DNA from: Maribacter luteus
GTDB taxonomy: Bacteria > Bacteroidota > Bacteroidia > Flavobacteriales > Flavobacteriaceae
Assembly: GCF_009674825.1 (NCBI RefSeq)
Contig: NZ_WKJH01000030.1
Location: 434,001-498,000, forward strand
Direction: 5' to 3'
DNA: 64,000 nucleotides
In this document: positions 24,724 to 32,924 of the stretch, piece after piece
Position numbering within the stretch: the stretch's first letter is position 1
How the letters are laid out: each line of letters begins with the position of its first letter
The notes under the pieces: generated by a model
The model's database searches: none
What the model saw: only the letters and a program-made list of their open reading frames with translations
Told to the model about the DNA's origin: nothing
Program-made: the position numbers and the translations under genes

Positions 24724-25065
24724 TCACCATTGCATATAACCTCCTTTAAGATCATATACTTTTTCGAACCCCATATCCAAAACTTTGCGTGCCGCTTTTC
24801 TACTTCTGGCCCCTGATCTGCAATACAGATAAACAGGTTTGCCCTTATCCAATTTTTCAAAAGAAGACCTAAAGCTTTGCCTCTGGAAAAGGTCTATGTT
24901 CACGGCTTTTCCAATATGTCCAGCCCTATATTCTCCAGGTGTACGAACATCTACCAATTGAACTTTTTTATTTTTTACGGCCGATTTAAAGGCTTTTGCA
25001 TCAAGTACTTTGAACTTATCCGGGTCAAGGGCTTTTCCCCCAAAGAGTGAACTTAAAAATGACAT
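24724..25065 (-). CDS. Rhodanese-like sulfurtransferase
   Basis: This 113-residue single-domain rhodanese has the active loop CRSGARS with Cys82, and CH2-type motifs LVDVRTPGEYRAGHI and KGGYMQW. No signal peptide is seen. It would move sulfane sulfur, for example from the product of the sulfide oxidoreductase. It is the first gene of an operon with the HMA protein and diheme cytochrome, behind a class A promoter. Confidence 0.9.
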   Translation of the reverse strand: MSFLSSLFGGKALDPDKFKVLDAKAFKSAVKNKKVQLVDVRTPGEYRAGHIGKAVNIDLFQRQSFRSSFEKLDKGKPVYLYCRSGARSRKAARKVLDMGFEKVYDLKGGYMQW

Positions 25066-25238
25066 TTGTTTCTTTTTTAATGAATCGATTCCGATTCAGA
25101 TTAAAACAAGGGAACGACAGTAATGAATGTGTCCCTCCCTTGCTATCAACTAACTGCTTTTATAGGCACTTCTACATGATTATAGGACCTTATAAACGAG
25201 TTCTACAACCTTACAAAAGGTCTAAAATACCAATGAGT

Positions 25239-25282
25239 TAAAAGTATAATCGTTTCCCCGGTTATTAAGTAACATAGGTTAC
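25239..25282 (-). promoter_or_regulatory. Rhodanese operon promoter with class A palindrome
   Basis: GTAACATAGGTTAC (25269-25282) is centred exactly 29.5 bp before TACTTTTA (minus strand 25246-25239, 5 of 6). The predicted start is near 25234. This leaves a leader of about 170 nt to the ATG at 25065, unusually long for the region; it contains an ACCTT-TTGT-AAGGT hairpin (25207-25220). The rest of the gap to 25381 shows nothing else. Confidence 0.65.
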
Positions 25283-25381
25283 AAAGTTCATTACAATATG
25301 CATCCGTTACCTTGATCTCACCCCGCTTATCCCGAGCTTATTCAAAACCGCGTTATCAAAAAAATGAAGAACTTACGTTTT

Positions 25382-26014
25382 TTAAATGTTAACCAGCCTA
25401 ATTTGATTTCTATGAAGTTCTATCTCTCCCAAGTTTTCAAGTTTTTTCAATAATCTTGAGATTACAACCCGGGAAGTATGTAATTCATAGGCAATTTGTT
25501 GATGAGTGGTACTGATATCGTTATCATTGGTTACTCTGGCCTTATCCCTTAAATATTTTAAAAGACGATCATCCATCCGCAAGAAAGCAATGCTATCAAT
25601 GGTCTCTAACATCTCATTCAATCTATTGTGGTAGCTAAGAAGAACAAAATTTCGCCAGCTGGTATACTTCGCCAACCACTCCTCCATTTTTTGTATAGGG
25701 ATCATGATCAATTTGGCATTGGTTTCCGCTATCGCCCTGATCTCGCTCTTGGTGTGCCCCATGCAACAGTTGAGGGTCATGGCACAAGTATCGCCATGTT
25801 CCAAGAAATATAACAATAATTCATCGCCATCACCATCCTCACGCAGCACTTTTATGACACCGGAAATCAACAAGGGCATAGACTTTACATATTCGCCGAT
25901 TTCCATGAGTTTATGACCTTCATGAACCTCTCTATATGTTCCTGTCTGGTTAATTTCATTGATTAATTCCTCTTCAAAAATATGTCCGTAATTCGCTTGC
26001 AGTTCTTTAATCAT
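25382..26014 (-). CDS. Crp/Fnr-family transcription regulator, candidate master of the island
   Basis: From the ATG at 26014 (210 residues; a GTG at 26044 would add 10) the protein has a cyclic-nucleotide-type sensor barrel (about 20-115). The C-terminal winged helix contains HQQIAYELHTSRVVISRLLKKLE as its HTH. The sensor holds Cys77, Cys83 and Cys84 (DTCAMTLNCCMGH), which could respond to thiol chemistry or bind a metal. The four-Cys pattern of oxygen-sensing Fnr is absent. It lies amid nine class A palindromes at class II positions and is the only Crp/Fnr gene in the window. No palindrome is found in front of its own gene. Confidence 0.85.
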   Translation of the reverse strand: MIKELQANYGHIFEEELINEINQTGTYREVHEGHKLMEIGEYVKSMPLLISGVIKVLREDGDGDELLLYFLEHGDTCAMTLNCCMGHTKSEIRAIAETNAKLIMIPIQKMEEWLAKYTSWRNFVLLSYHNRLNEMLETIDSIAFLRMDDRLLKYLRDKARVTNDNDISTTHQQIAYELHTSRVVISRLLKKLENLGEIELHRNQIRLVNI

Positions 26015-26191
26015 ACGATTATTGCCGAGATTTAAATTGTACACTAGGAGCGTATCAAAAATAACCCTCTAATTTTAAATTCTAAACCTTTAACCCGATT
26101 ACTTTTTAAAAATCCATTGATTTTTTGGTAGAATTTTATAAAAAAACTGAAAAGCTTTTAATTCTGTAGATTCAACTCTTAAAAATGTACC

Positions 26192-27694
26192 CTAATCCTT
26201 AAACCAGGAGTTGACCAAACTTTGCTCATTTTGGTTTCCTTTTATATGTTCAAATTCGTTCTTGGCCAGATTATGTGTATAATCCTTACTCCATTCCTTA
26301 TGGTTTTGGGCTATTTGAGCAATCGCGTCGCAGATAAAATCAATTTCGTGATTGGTCATTGTAGGGTGAATGGACATTCGGATCCAACCTGGTCTTTCCA
26401 TTAAACAACCTTCCAAAATCATTTTTTCGATGGCTTTTGAGGTCAATTGGTCTACATGCAATAGAAAGTGCCCATAAGTTCCCGCACATGAACACCCTCC
26501 CCTTGTTTGAATACCGAATCTGTCATTCAAAAGCCGAACGATCAAATTATAATGGGCATCATCAATATAAAACGAAAAAATACCCAGCCTATCCTTATGT
26601 TCTTCGGCAAGTATGTGCAAGTTTTTAATTTTACCCAACTGCTGAAAAATTCGGCTATTCATCTCATTTTCACGAGCATGGATATTCTCCACACCCATTT
26701 TCTCCTTTAACCGAATAGCCAATGCCGTTCTAATGGCCTGTAAAAAACCAGGGGTCCCCCCATCTTCCCGAGTTTCGATATCATCTATATAATCATGGTC
26801 TCCCCAAGGATTCGTATAAGTAACCGTGCCTCCTCCCGGGTTGTCGGGAATAAGGTTTTTATATAACTTTTTATTGAATACCAGAACCCCACTGGAGCCC
26901 GGCCCTCCTAAAAATTTATGCGGAGAAAAAAAGATGGCATCCAAATATTCTTCTTCATTTTCAGGGTGCATATCAATATTCACATAGGGTGCCGAACAGG
27001 CAAAATCGACAAAACAAAGTCCATTATTGGCATGTATCATCTTTGCGATCCTATGATAATCGGTCTGTATGCCCGTAACATTGGAACATGCTGTTATTGA
27101 AGCTATCTTTAGTGGGTGATCATAATATTTAGCCAATAAGTCTTGAAAACTGTTATAACAAATAAGTCCTTCTTCATTACAGGGTATCACTTCAACCTGG
27201 GCGATGGTTTCTAACCAAGAGGTCTGGTTAGAATGGTGTTCCATGTGGGAAACAAAGACAATAGGTCTTAATTCTTCAGGAATCTCGGTATGCTTGCGCA
27301 GGTTTTCAGATACTTTTAGACCTAAAATACGTTGAAATTTATTCACCGCACCTGTCATACCACTACCTACCGTAATCAACACGTCATCAGAATTCGCATT
27401 TACATGTTGCTTTATTTTTTTGCGTGCTTCATGGTAACCCATGGTCATCACCGAGCCCGTAAAAGAAGTTTCCGTATGGGTATTGGCTACATAAGGGCCG
27501 ATCATTACCGCTAGTTTATCCTCAATAGGACCGTACAGCCTTCCACTTGCTGTCCAATCCGCGTATAGTATCTTCTGTTCTCCATAGGGGGATAAAAAAG
27601 ATTGCCCTACCCCAACAATATGTGACCTAAATTGTTGAAAGTATTCTTCCAATCCCGAAGTTGTTTGCTTTGCACTGGTCGCTGTTCTTCCCAT
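26192..27694 (-). CDS. Class V aminotransferase, cysteine-desulfurase-like
   Basis: The 500-residue PLP enzyme has the lysine segment FFSPHKFLGGPGSSG (Lys near residue 260) and upstream VDFACSAPY. A late cysteine-rich loop GIQTRGGCSCAGTYGH (around residue 400) matches the catalytic cysteine of SufS/IscS-type desulfurases. It is longer than SufS (about 405 residues), so it is a divergent subgroup. Sulfur release from cysteine or a related thiol is likely. It starts 276 bp from a divergent class A gene and follows the regulator's direction. No partner scaffold is nearby. Confidence 0.78.
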   Translation of the reverse strand: MGRTATSAKQTTSGLEEYFQQFRSHIVGVGQSFLSPYGEQKILYADWTASGRLYGPIEDKLAVMIGPYVANTHTETSFTGSVMTMGYHEARKKIKQHVNANSDDVLITVGSGMTGAVNKFQRILGLKVSENLRKHTEIPEELRPIVFVSHMEHHSNQTSWLETIAQVEVIPCNEEGLICYNSFQDLLAKYYDHPLKIASITACSNVTGIQTDYHRIAKMIHANNGLCFVDFACSAPYVNIDMHPENEEEYLDAIFFSPHKFLGGPGSSGVLVFNKKLYKNLIPDNPGGGTVTYTNPWGDHDYIDDIETREDGGTPGFLQAIRTALAIRLKEKMGVENIHARENEMNSRIFQQLGKIKNLHILAEEHKDRLGIFSFYIDDAHYNLIVRLLNDRFGIQTRGGCSCAGTYGHFLLHVDQLTSKAIEKMILEGCLMERPGWIRMSIHPTMTNHEIDFICDAIAQIAQNHKEWSKDYTHNLAKNEFEHIKGNQNEQSLVNSWFKD

Positions 27695-27906
27695 GACACA
27701 TATTAATGATTGATAGGTAAATTTCCTTTATACTATTTGATAGATTAAAAAGTCAAAAATACCAATAGCATTTTAAAAATAGGTAAAACTTTTCACCTAC
27801 ACTTTTAATGTCTCTTTTTGATGCCTTTAAAATGCAACCAATATTATGATTTTCATATTAAAATGAAACCTAAAACACTGAAATTATGCTAATTAAATAA
27901 AAGAAT

Positions 27907-27950
27907 GTAACAAATGTTACAAATAAAAAGGACTGTTTCCAATACATTGA
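27907..27950 (+). promoter_or_regulatory. Class A promoter of the unknown membrane protein
   Basis: GTAACAAATGTTAC (27907-27920) precedes TACATTGA (27943-27950, 4 of 6) at exact class II spacing. The start would be near 27955, giving a leader of about 16 nt before the ATG at 27971. Confidence 0.6.
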
Positions 27951-27970
27951 AGAAATCAAAATAAAGAATT

Positions 27971-28651
27971 ATGAAAAAAGATTTCGAAACAAAGATTATC
28001 GGATGGGCCTTTATCGTATCGGCCATATTGCTATGGGGGGGATGGTTCTTTTCGCCCCATCATTTGGGTGAATATATTGTGGCTTCTGACTTTGAAGAGA
28101 TCAATAAAAACTTATGGACATGGATATGGTTATATCGTGTACATATCTTTGGATGGGTAATTATGGGCATTGCCATGTTCGCATTGACCGGAATAGCAAC
28201 TAAGAAACCTTATCGTGTATTGATCTACCCTGGAACCGGAATGATAATCGTCGGTACCTTTACATTGGCGATAGCAGCCGCTTTTTATTATACGTTCGGA
28301 GCCTGGGGTGTTGGCAATACAATGGGCAAAACACCCGAAGAGACCCAACAGATTATGGATGGATTACTATTTACGAACCATTATGTAACCTGTTTTGTTC
28401 GTTTTGGACGTGTATTTTCCGGTGTAGGACTGGTTATTTTAGGGTCGGCATTTGTAAAATGGAATATCTTGAACAAAGGATTAGGTTGGTTGACCATTGT
28501 TATGGGAATTGCCGCTATGGGCATTATAATGGGCATTCCTGATAACTTTGAAATATATAAGCCCATATTCCATGTTAAGGTTATTTGGCTTGTGTTAATG
28601 GGATTAACCTTATTGACCAAAGGCATAAACCTTCCAGATGTTAAGGATTAG
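27971..28651 (+). CDS. Unknown multi-pass membrane protein in the class A regulon
   Basis: This 226-residue protein has about six hydrophobic helices, with Trp/His-rich loops (WGGWFFSPHHLGEY, WIWLYRVHIFGW, TNHYVTCFVRFGR). Several histidines lie in or near helices (His-His in the first loop, RVHIF, TNHY, IFHVK), as in heme-binding membrane proteins. No family was recognised. It has its own class A promoter and terminator, so it probably acts alone in the same response, perhaps as a quinone- or heme-linked protein. That is a guess. Confidence 0.6.
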   Translation: MKKDFETKIIGWAFIVSAILLWGGWFFSPHHLGEYIVASDFEEINKNLWTWIWLYRVHIFGWVIMGIAMFALTGIATKKPYRVLIYPGTGMIIVGTFTLAIAAAFYYTFGAWGVGNTMGKTPEETQQIMDGLLFTNHYVTCFVRFGRVFSGVGLVILGSAFVKWNILNKGLGWLTIVMGIAAMGIIMGIPDNFEIYKPIFHVKVIWLVLMGLTLLTKGINLPDVKD

Positions 28652-28670
28652 AACTTTTATATACCTATTA

Positions 28671-28704
28671 AAAAAAGTCCCGAAAACTTCTTCGGGACTT
28701 TTTT
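28671..28704. terminator. Bidirectional terminator
   Basis: AAAAAAGTCCCGAA (28671-28684) pairs with TTCGGGACTTTTTT (28691-28704) around a 6-nt loop. It lies between convergent genes and gives a T-run in both directions. Confidence 0.9.
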
Positions 28705-28745
28705 TGCAATGAAAATCTAGGTTTTAATTAAACTGGTAGTCAAAG

Positions 28746-31040
28746 TCATTTGTATTTATCCACTCTATCATCTTTAATTACCCCGCTCCAATTTAAGCCA
28801 AATGCAAAGTCATAAAGATTACCATCGGCATCTTCATAAGGTTCCATATCCCTTGGTACATCTTCGAATTGGGTTTCAACAGTCTTCATATCAACCGGCA
28901 TTTGAAAAGGAAGTAATGCCGAAGGCTCTTTGTTACCCGAAATAATTTCTAATAAAGCCTGATCCTGAACACCCATGTGAATCAAAATGGCGCTTGCACT
29001 CTTCTCTATTTCAGAAAAGACCATAGGTTTCGAAACGTGAACTACTACGATTACCGGCTTATTTCCCATTTTTGATTTTGTATCATTGACCAAAGCCATA
29101 TCCGTGGTATTATTGGTTTTTACCGATTTACCTTTGTACGAACGATTGGTAAAATCTTCAAACGGACTACCTCCTGCCAAACTTGTTTCCCTGGCATGGG
29201 TTGCCGTATAAGGACTATATTGTAAACTAATAGGTACGTACCCATTACCGCCTTTGTCCAAATCGGCCTTATCATAACCAACACCACCATCGGGACTATT
29301 AATACCCACCATGGCAAAATCAGCTTCATCGGCACTTTCTACTATTTCAAAATATTTGGCCACGACCTCATTGTTAAAAGGTGATTCGGTTTTTTCCGGT
29401 GTTACGACACCCCACCAATTGGTACTTGGTGCAATATATCTTTTTGGAATAAAAACCTTCTTTTTAGTCTTAATGGGAAGTACTTTATTTTGATTTTTAA
29501 GCATGATCACTGAACGCAATTGAGCTTCGAAACCAGCCGTCATAAATTCCGGATTGCCTACGGTTTTTTCTGTTTCCGTAATCTCTAAATAGGGATTTTC
29601 AAACAACCCTATCCTAAAAATATTCTTTAGTAAACGTACCGCAGAAGCTTCAAATCGTTGACGCATATAAGTTTCCCCATGCTCGGCAACACCCATTTTA
29701 TAGGCTTCCAATATGGGTCCCATAGCATTATTCCCACCAAATTGGTCCATACCTGCCTCAATAGCTTTATAATGCCGCTCTGCTACTGAAATGGTTTCTA
29801 CTCCCCAACTTTTACCTTCAAATTTATCAACCGATGAAACATCCCTAGTAATGGCCCAATCCGTACATAATACACCATCATAGCCGTAATCCCCACGTAA
29901 TACATCGGTAATCAAATATTTATTGAAGCCGTTCCCAACCTTTTCACCTTCACCGGATGAAATGGTATAATACGGCATAACCGCAGCTGCCTTTTGGGTA
30001 GGCCCATCTAATTTAAATGCTCCTTCGATAAAGGTTTGCATGTGATCCTTTATGTTCTTTCTAGGATAAACGGCATAGGCCCCATAACCAAAATGGGCAT
30101 CCCTACCTCCTTCTTCCGGTCCGCCGCCTGGCCAATGTTTTACCATGGCATTGACACTTTCAGTACCCCAATTTCCATCTTTACTAGACTGGAAACCGTC
30201 TACATATGCCCTTGCCATATCCGTTGCCATATCAGGGTCTTCACCCATGGTGCCATCAAAGCGGCTCCAACGGGGTTCGGTTCCCAAATCTATTTGGGGT
30301 GAAAGAGCGGTAGCAATGCCTAAGGCACGATATTCTTTAGATGCTATTTCACCAAATTTTCGCATCAACATTGGGTCAAAAGATGCCGCAATACCAAGCG
30401 TTCCCGGCCACATTGAGATAGCCCCACCTGCACCGGCATTGAATTCAGCATACGAATCACTGCCATGTCTAGGGTCCGAACTGGTATTAACTGGAATACC
30501 AAAACCAATGCCCTCAACATAAGCTTGAGCATTATTATTCCATTGAGCAGCAATTGCAGGGGTTTCCACTTTAGTAATTAGAACATGTCTCAAATGATCT
30601 TCTTTTAGGAATTTCATTTGCTCATCTGAAAGATCACTAGGCATAGCACCACTTTCAGGAAAGGGTTTGCCACCGTAGTTTGATGAACCAAAACCATGAC
30701 TTGCACCAGGTATGGATTGATGGGAACTATATAACATAAGCCCGGAAATATCTTCCAAAGTCATCTTGGAAGCCAAATCCTTTGCCCGTTCGTCAGCGGA
30801 TAAACGCCAATCCTCATAAGGATCCAACCCTCCATTTTTGTTCAAGTCTTTGAAAGCGTATTTATCTACTGTTAAAAGGGTAACACCGGATTCAGGGGTA
30901 TACCCCAATTCTGTTGCGCCTTTGTTCTTAACACTTACATAACCGTCTTTTTGTTCTGTGGTGAAATTATTTCCACAACTGCCCAGAACAAGTAGAATTG
31001 AAGAAATTCCTATAGCGTAAATTCTTTTGTATTGACACAT
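28746..31040 (-). CDS. Glycoside hydrolase family 3 lipoprotein
   Basis: The 764-residue enzyme has a lipobox LVLGSC (Cys22). An EF-hand-like loop (DLNKNGGLDPYED, about 62-74) precedes the GH3 TIM barrel. The nucleophile segment GYDGVLCTDWAI has its Asp near residue 395, and MVKHWPGGGPEEGGRDAH matches the family. The C-terminal half is the alpha/beta sandwich. A fibronectin-like domain is not evident. It should cleave beta-glycosidic bonds at the cell surface or periplasm. It is followed in the same direction by nothing, and preceded by the isomerase-like gene 26 bp away. Confidence 0.93.
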   Translation of the reverse strand: MCQYKRIYAIGISSILLVLGSCGNNFTTEQKDGYVSVKNKGATELGYTPESGVTLLTVDKYAFKDLNKNGGLDPYEDWRLSADERAKDLASKMTLEDISGLMLYSSHQSIPGASHGFGSSNYGGKPFPESGAMPSDLSDEQMKFLKEDHLRHVLITKVETPAIAAQWNNNAQAYVEGIGFGIPVNTSSDPRHGSDSYAEFNAGAGGAISMWPGTLGIAASFDPMLMRKFGEIASKEYRALGIATALSPQIDLGTEPRWSRFDGTMGEDPDMATDMARAYVDGFQSSKDGNWGTESVNAMVKHWPGGGPEEGGRDAHFGYGAYAVYPRKNIKDHMQTFIEGAFKLDGPTQKAAAVMPYYTISSGEGEKVGNGFNKYLITDVLRGDYGYDGVLCTDWAITRDVSSVDKFEGKSWGVETISVAERHYKAIEAGMDQFGGNNAMGPILEAYKMGVAEHGETYMRQRFEASAVRLLKNIFRIGLFENPYLEITETEKTVGNPEFMTAGFEAQLRSVIMLKNQNKVLPIKTKKKVFIPKRYIAPSTNWWGVVTPEKTESPFNNEVVAKYFEIVESADEADFAMVGINSPDGGVGYDKADLDKGGNGYVPISLQYSPYTATHARETSLAGGSPFEDFTNRSYKGKSVKTNNTTDMALVNDTKSKMGNKPVIVVVHVSKPMVFSEIEKSASAILIHMGVQDQALLEIISGNKEPSALLPFQMPVDMKTVETQFEDVPRDMEPYEDADGNLYDFAFGLNWSGVIKDDRVDKYK

Positions 31041-31066
31041 ATATCTATTTTAAAGATTTTACCTGC

Positions 31067-31942
31067 CTATTTAAATCCAATCTTCTGTAACCCTTCATGG
31101 CTAACTTTTATGGCTTCAAGTGGTTCCATATTAAAGGTCTTATCTTGTTCTACCATGTAGTATTTCATACCTGATAATTTCTTGTTCGCCAAAATCCTTG
31201 CAAAATCGATATGGCCGTTACCTACAGGGGCGAACCTTCCTTGATCATCCATATCCTTAACATGCCAGATTTTAAATCTTTTAGGGTATTTGTTGAAATA
31301 AGCGACTGGATCGGCACCCGCTTTGGTGACCCAATACAGATCCATTTGAAAGTTTACATATTTAGGATCGCAATTTTCCAATAGATAATCAATGGGTATT
31401 ATGCCATCGGCATCTTTTTTGTATTCAAAATCATGATTATGATAAAGCAACTTAAGTCCGGCTTTTTTAGCTTTTTTCCCAAGTGTCGTAAGTATGTTGG
31501 CCAAATTCTCTGCCCCACCGGACATTCCCATGGTTCTAGTTTCCTTATCAACCTTAAACAGGCCCATAGGAGGTACCGGTACCACAAAATACTTAAACCC
31601 AGCCGCTTTTACATCGGCCATCATGGCATCGGCATTATCCAAAGTAACCGAACCTTGGTGGGTACTGATAGGGTTAAGCCCGAGTTCTTTTACAAAAGCT
31701 TTGAATTCCAAAGGTGTCATATTATAAAACTTACCATCGGAATAGCCAGCAGCCTCAATGTTTTCATATCCTGCATCGGCCACGGCCTTTAGGGTTTCCT
31801 TGGCATCCTCTCCCATGGCATCACGTACGGTATAGAGCGCCAATCCGCCAAATTTTTCCTGGGCGTTGGTCGCAAGAACCCCAAAAAGCATACAGGCAAG
31901 CAATAATCCCTTGAATTTACTATTCAGTCTTAAATTTTTCAT
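31067..31942 (-). CDS. Secreted sugar phosphate isomerase/epimerase-like (xylose isomerase-like barrel)
   Basis: The 291-residue protein has a signal peptide (GLLLACMLFGVLATNAQ) and then an AP-endonuclease-2/xylose-isomerase-like barrel. Segments YENIEAAGY, LLYHNHDFEY, VNFQMDLYWV and KIWHVKDMD carry the metal-ligand His/Asp/Glu. The family in Bacteroidetes acts on keto-sugars or 3-keto glycosides in the periplasm. It lies in a run with the GH3 enzyme and the Nudix-type regulator, suggesting a shared sugar pathway. Confidence 0.85.
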   Translation of the reverse strand: MKNLRLNSKFKGLLLACMLFGVLATNAQEKFGGLALYTVRDAMGEDAKETLKAVADAGYENIEAAGYSDGKFYNMTPLEFKAFVKELGLNPISTHQGSVTLDNADAMMADVKAAGFKYFVVPVPPMGLFKVDKETRTMGMSGGAENLANILTTLGKKAKKAGLKLLYHNHDFEYKKDADGIIPIDYLLENCDPKYVNFQMDLYWVTKAGADPVAYFNKYPKRFKIWHVKDMDDQGRFAPVGNGHIDFARILANKKLSGMKYYMVEQDKTFNMEPLEAIKVSHEGLQKIGFK

Positions 31943-31975
31943 ATTAGTAATTGTTTTAAAGTTGATTATTCTAGT

Positions 31976-32713
31976 TTAAATAATTTTCTCTGATTTGAAA
32001 CTATATAGATATGGCGCTTTATGGGCTTTTCCCTGAAACAACTTATCGTGCCGTTCAAGGATATCCATACTTAAAATACGCCTTTGGAAAGTAGTCCTTC
32101 TCAAATTTTCACCCAAAATGGCCTCATAAACCTGTTGCAATTGTTTCATGGTAAATTTGGGAGGCAGAAGGTTCATGCCTATCAATTTCTTTTCCAAATT
32201 TTCGCGCAATACCTGCAATGCTTTTTCTACGATTTTTTTATGATCCATCATCAATGCAGGCAATTCATCGATAGAATACCAGCTTATACTATCCGATAAC
32301 TTATCGGGCCTAGGTGTCACCTCATCGTAATTAATAAGTGCGTAATAGGCTACGGTAAGAAACCTATCCAACATCCACTGATTGGTCTTCAGATCCATTC
32401 CATTCTCTTCAAGTATGCGCATCATGGCTTCTGAATCGGAGCGTTCTATGTCCCCGAAGGTATGAAACTGTTCAAGGTAAATCCGATCTAAACCGGTACG
32501 GTGCCTCACTCCTCTTTTAACGGCATCATCCAAACTTTCATTTCGTCTGACAAAACCACCTGGCAAAGCAAAAAAACCGGTGTTATGATATTCTAAAATT
32601 AATATTTTCAGCTGCTTACCATTAAACCCAAAAATGACGGAATCGTAAGAAAGGTTGGGCATAAACTTCTTACTTTCAGTTATTTCCGATTCATTTTTAA
32701 TTTTTTCTGCCAT
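31976..32713 (-). CDS. Nudix-domain transcription regulator (NrtR/AraR-like)
   Basis: The 245-residue protein has a Nudix fold (residues about 20-150). Its box reads GGFVRRNESLDDAVKRG then VRHRTGL, so the catalytic REUXEE acids are largely missing and hydrolysis is unlikely. The C-terminal part is a winged helix (about 165-240, PPKFTMKQLQQVYEAILGENL then RRTTFQRRIL). Proteins of this kind in Bacteroidetes control arabinose, xylose or other sugar genes. It faces the GH2 gene across 211 bp with a perfect inverted repeat between. Confidence 0.85.
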   Translation of the reverse strand: MAEKIKNESEITESKKFMPNLSYDSVIFGFNGKQLKILILEYHNTGFFALPGGFVRRNESLDDAVKRGVRHRTGLDRIYLEQFHTFGDIERSDSEAMMRILEENGMDLKTNQWMLDRFLTVAYYALINYDEVTPRPDKLSDSISWYSIDELPALMMDHKKIVEKALQVLRENLEKKLIGMNLLPPKFTMKQLQQVYEAILGENLRRTTFQRRILSMDILERHDKLFQGKAHKAPYLYSFKSEKII

Positions 32714-32755
32714 AACCTTATCAAATTAAAGACAAAACTTCCACAAAACAAAGTA

Positions 32756-32780
32756 TTATTGTCACTAAATGAGACAATAA
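32756..32780. promoter_or_regulatory. Operator-like inverted repeat between regulator and GH2 genes
   Basis: Perfect arms TTATTGTC (32756-32763) and GACAATAA (32773-32780) around 9 bp, centred at 32768 in the divergent gap. A likely site for the Nudix-type regulator, which would also control itself. A plus-strand -7 box TAACTTTA lies at 32867-32874, with the start near 32881. Confidence 0.6.
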
Positions 32781-32924
32781 AAAATAATCTTGTTTATTTT
32801 TTGATTTTCACTGCCCTTTTTATAGAATTATCAGTCATATTAAAACCTATAATCAAATCATTATTTTAACTTTACAGGACACCAGACCCTATTAAAACTT
32901 AATCCATACCAATCCCTTTAAGAA

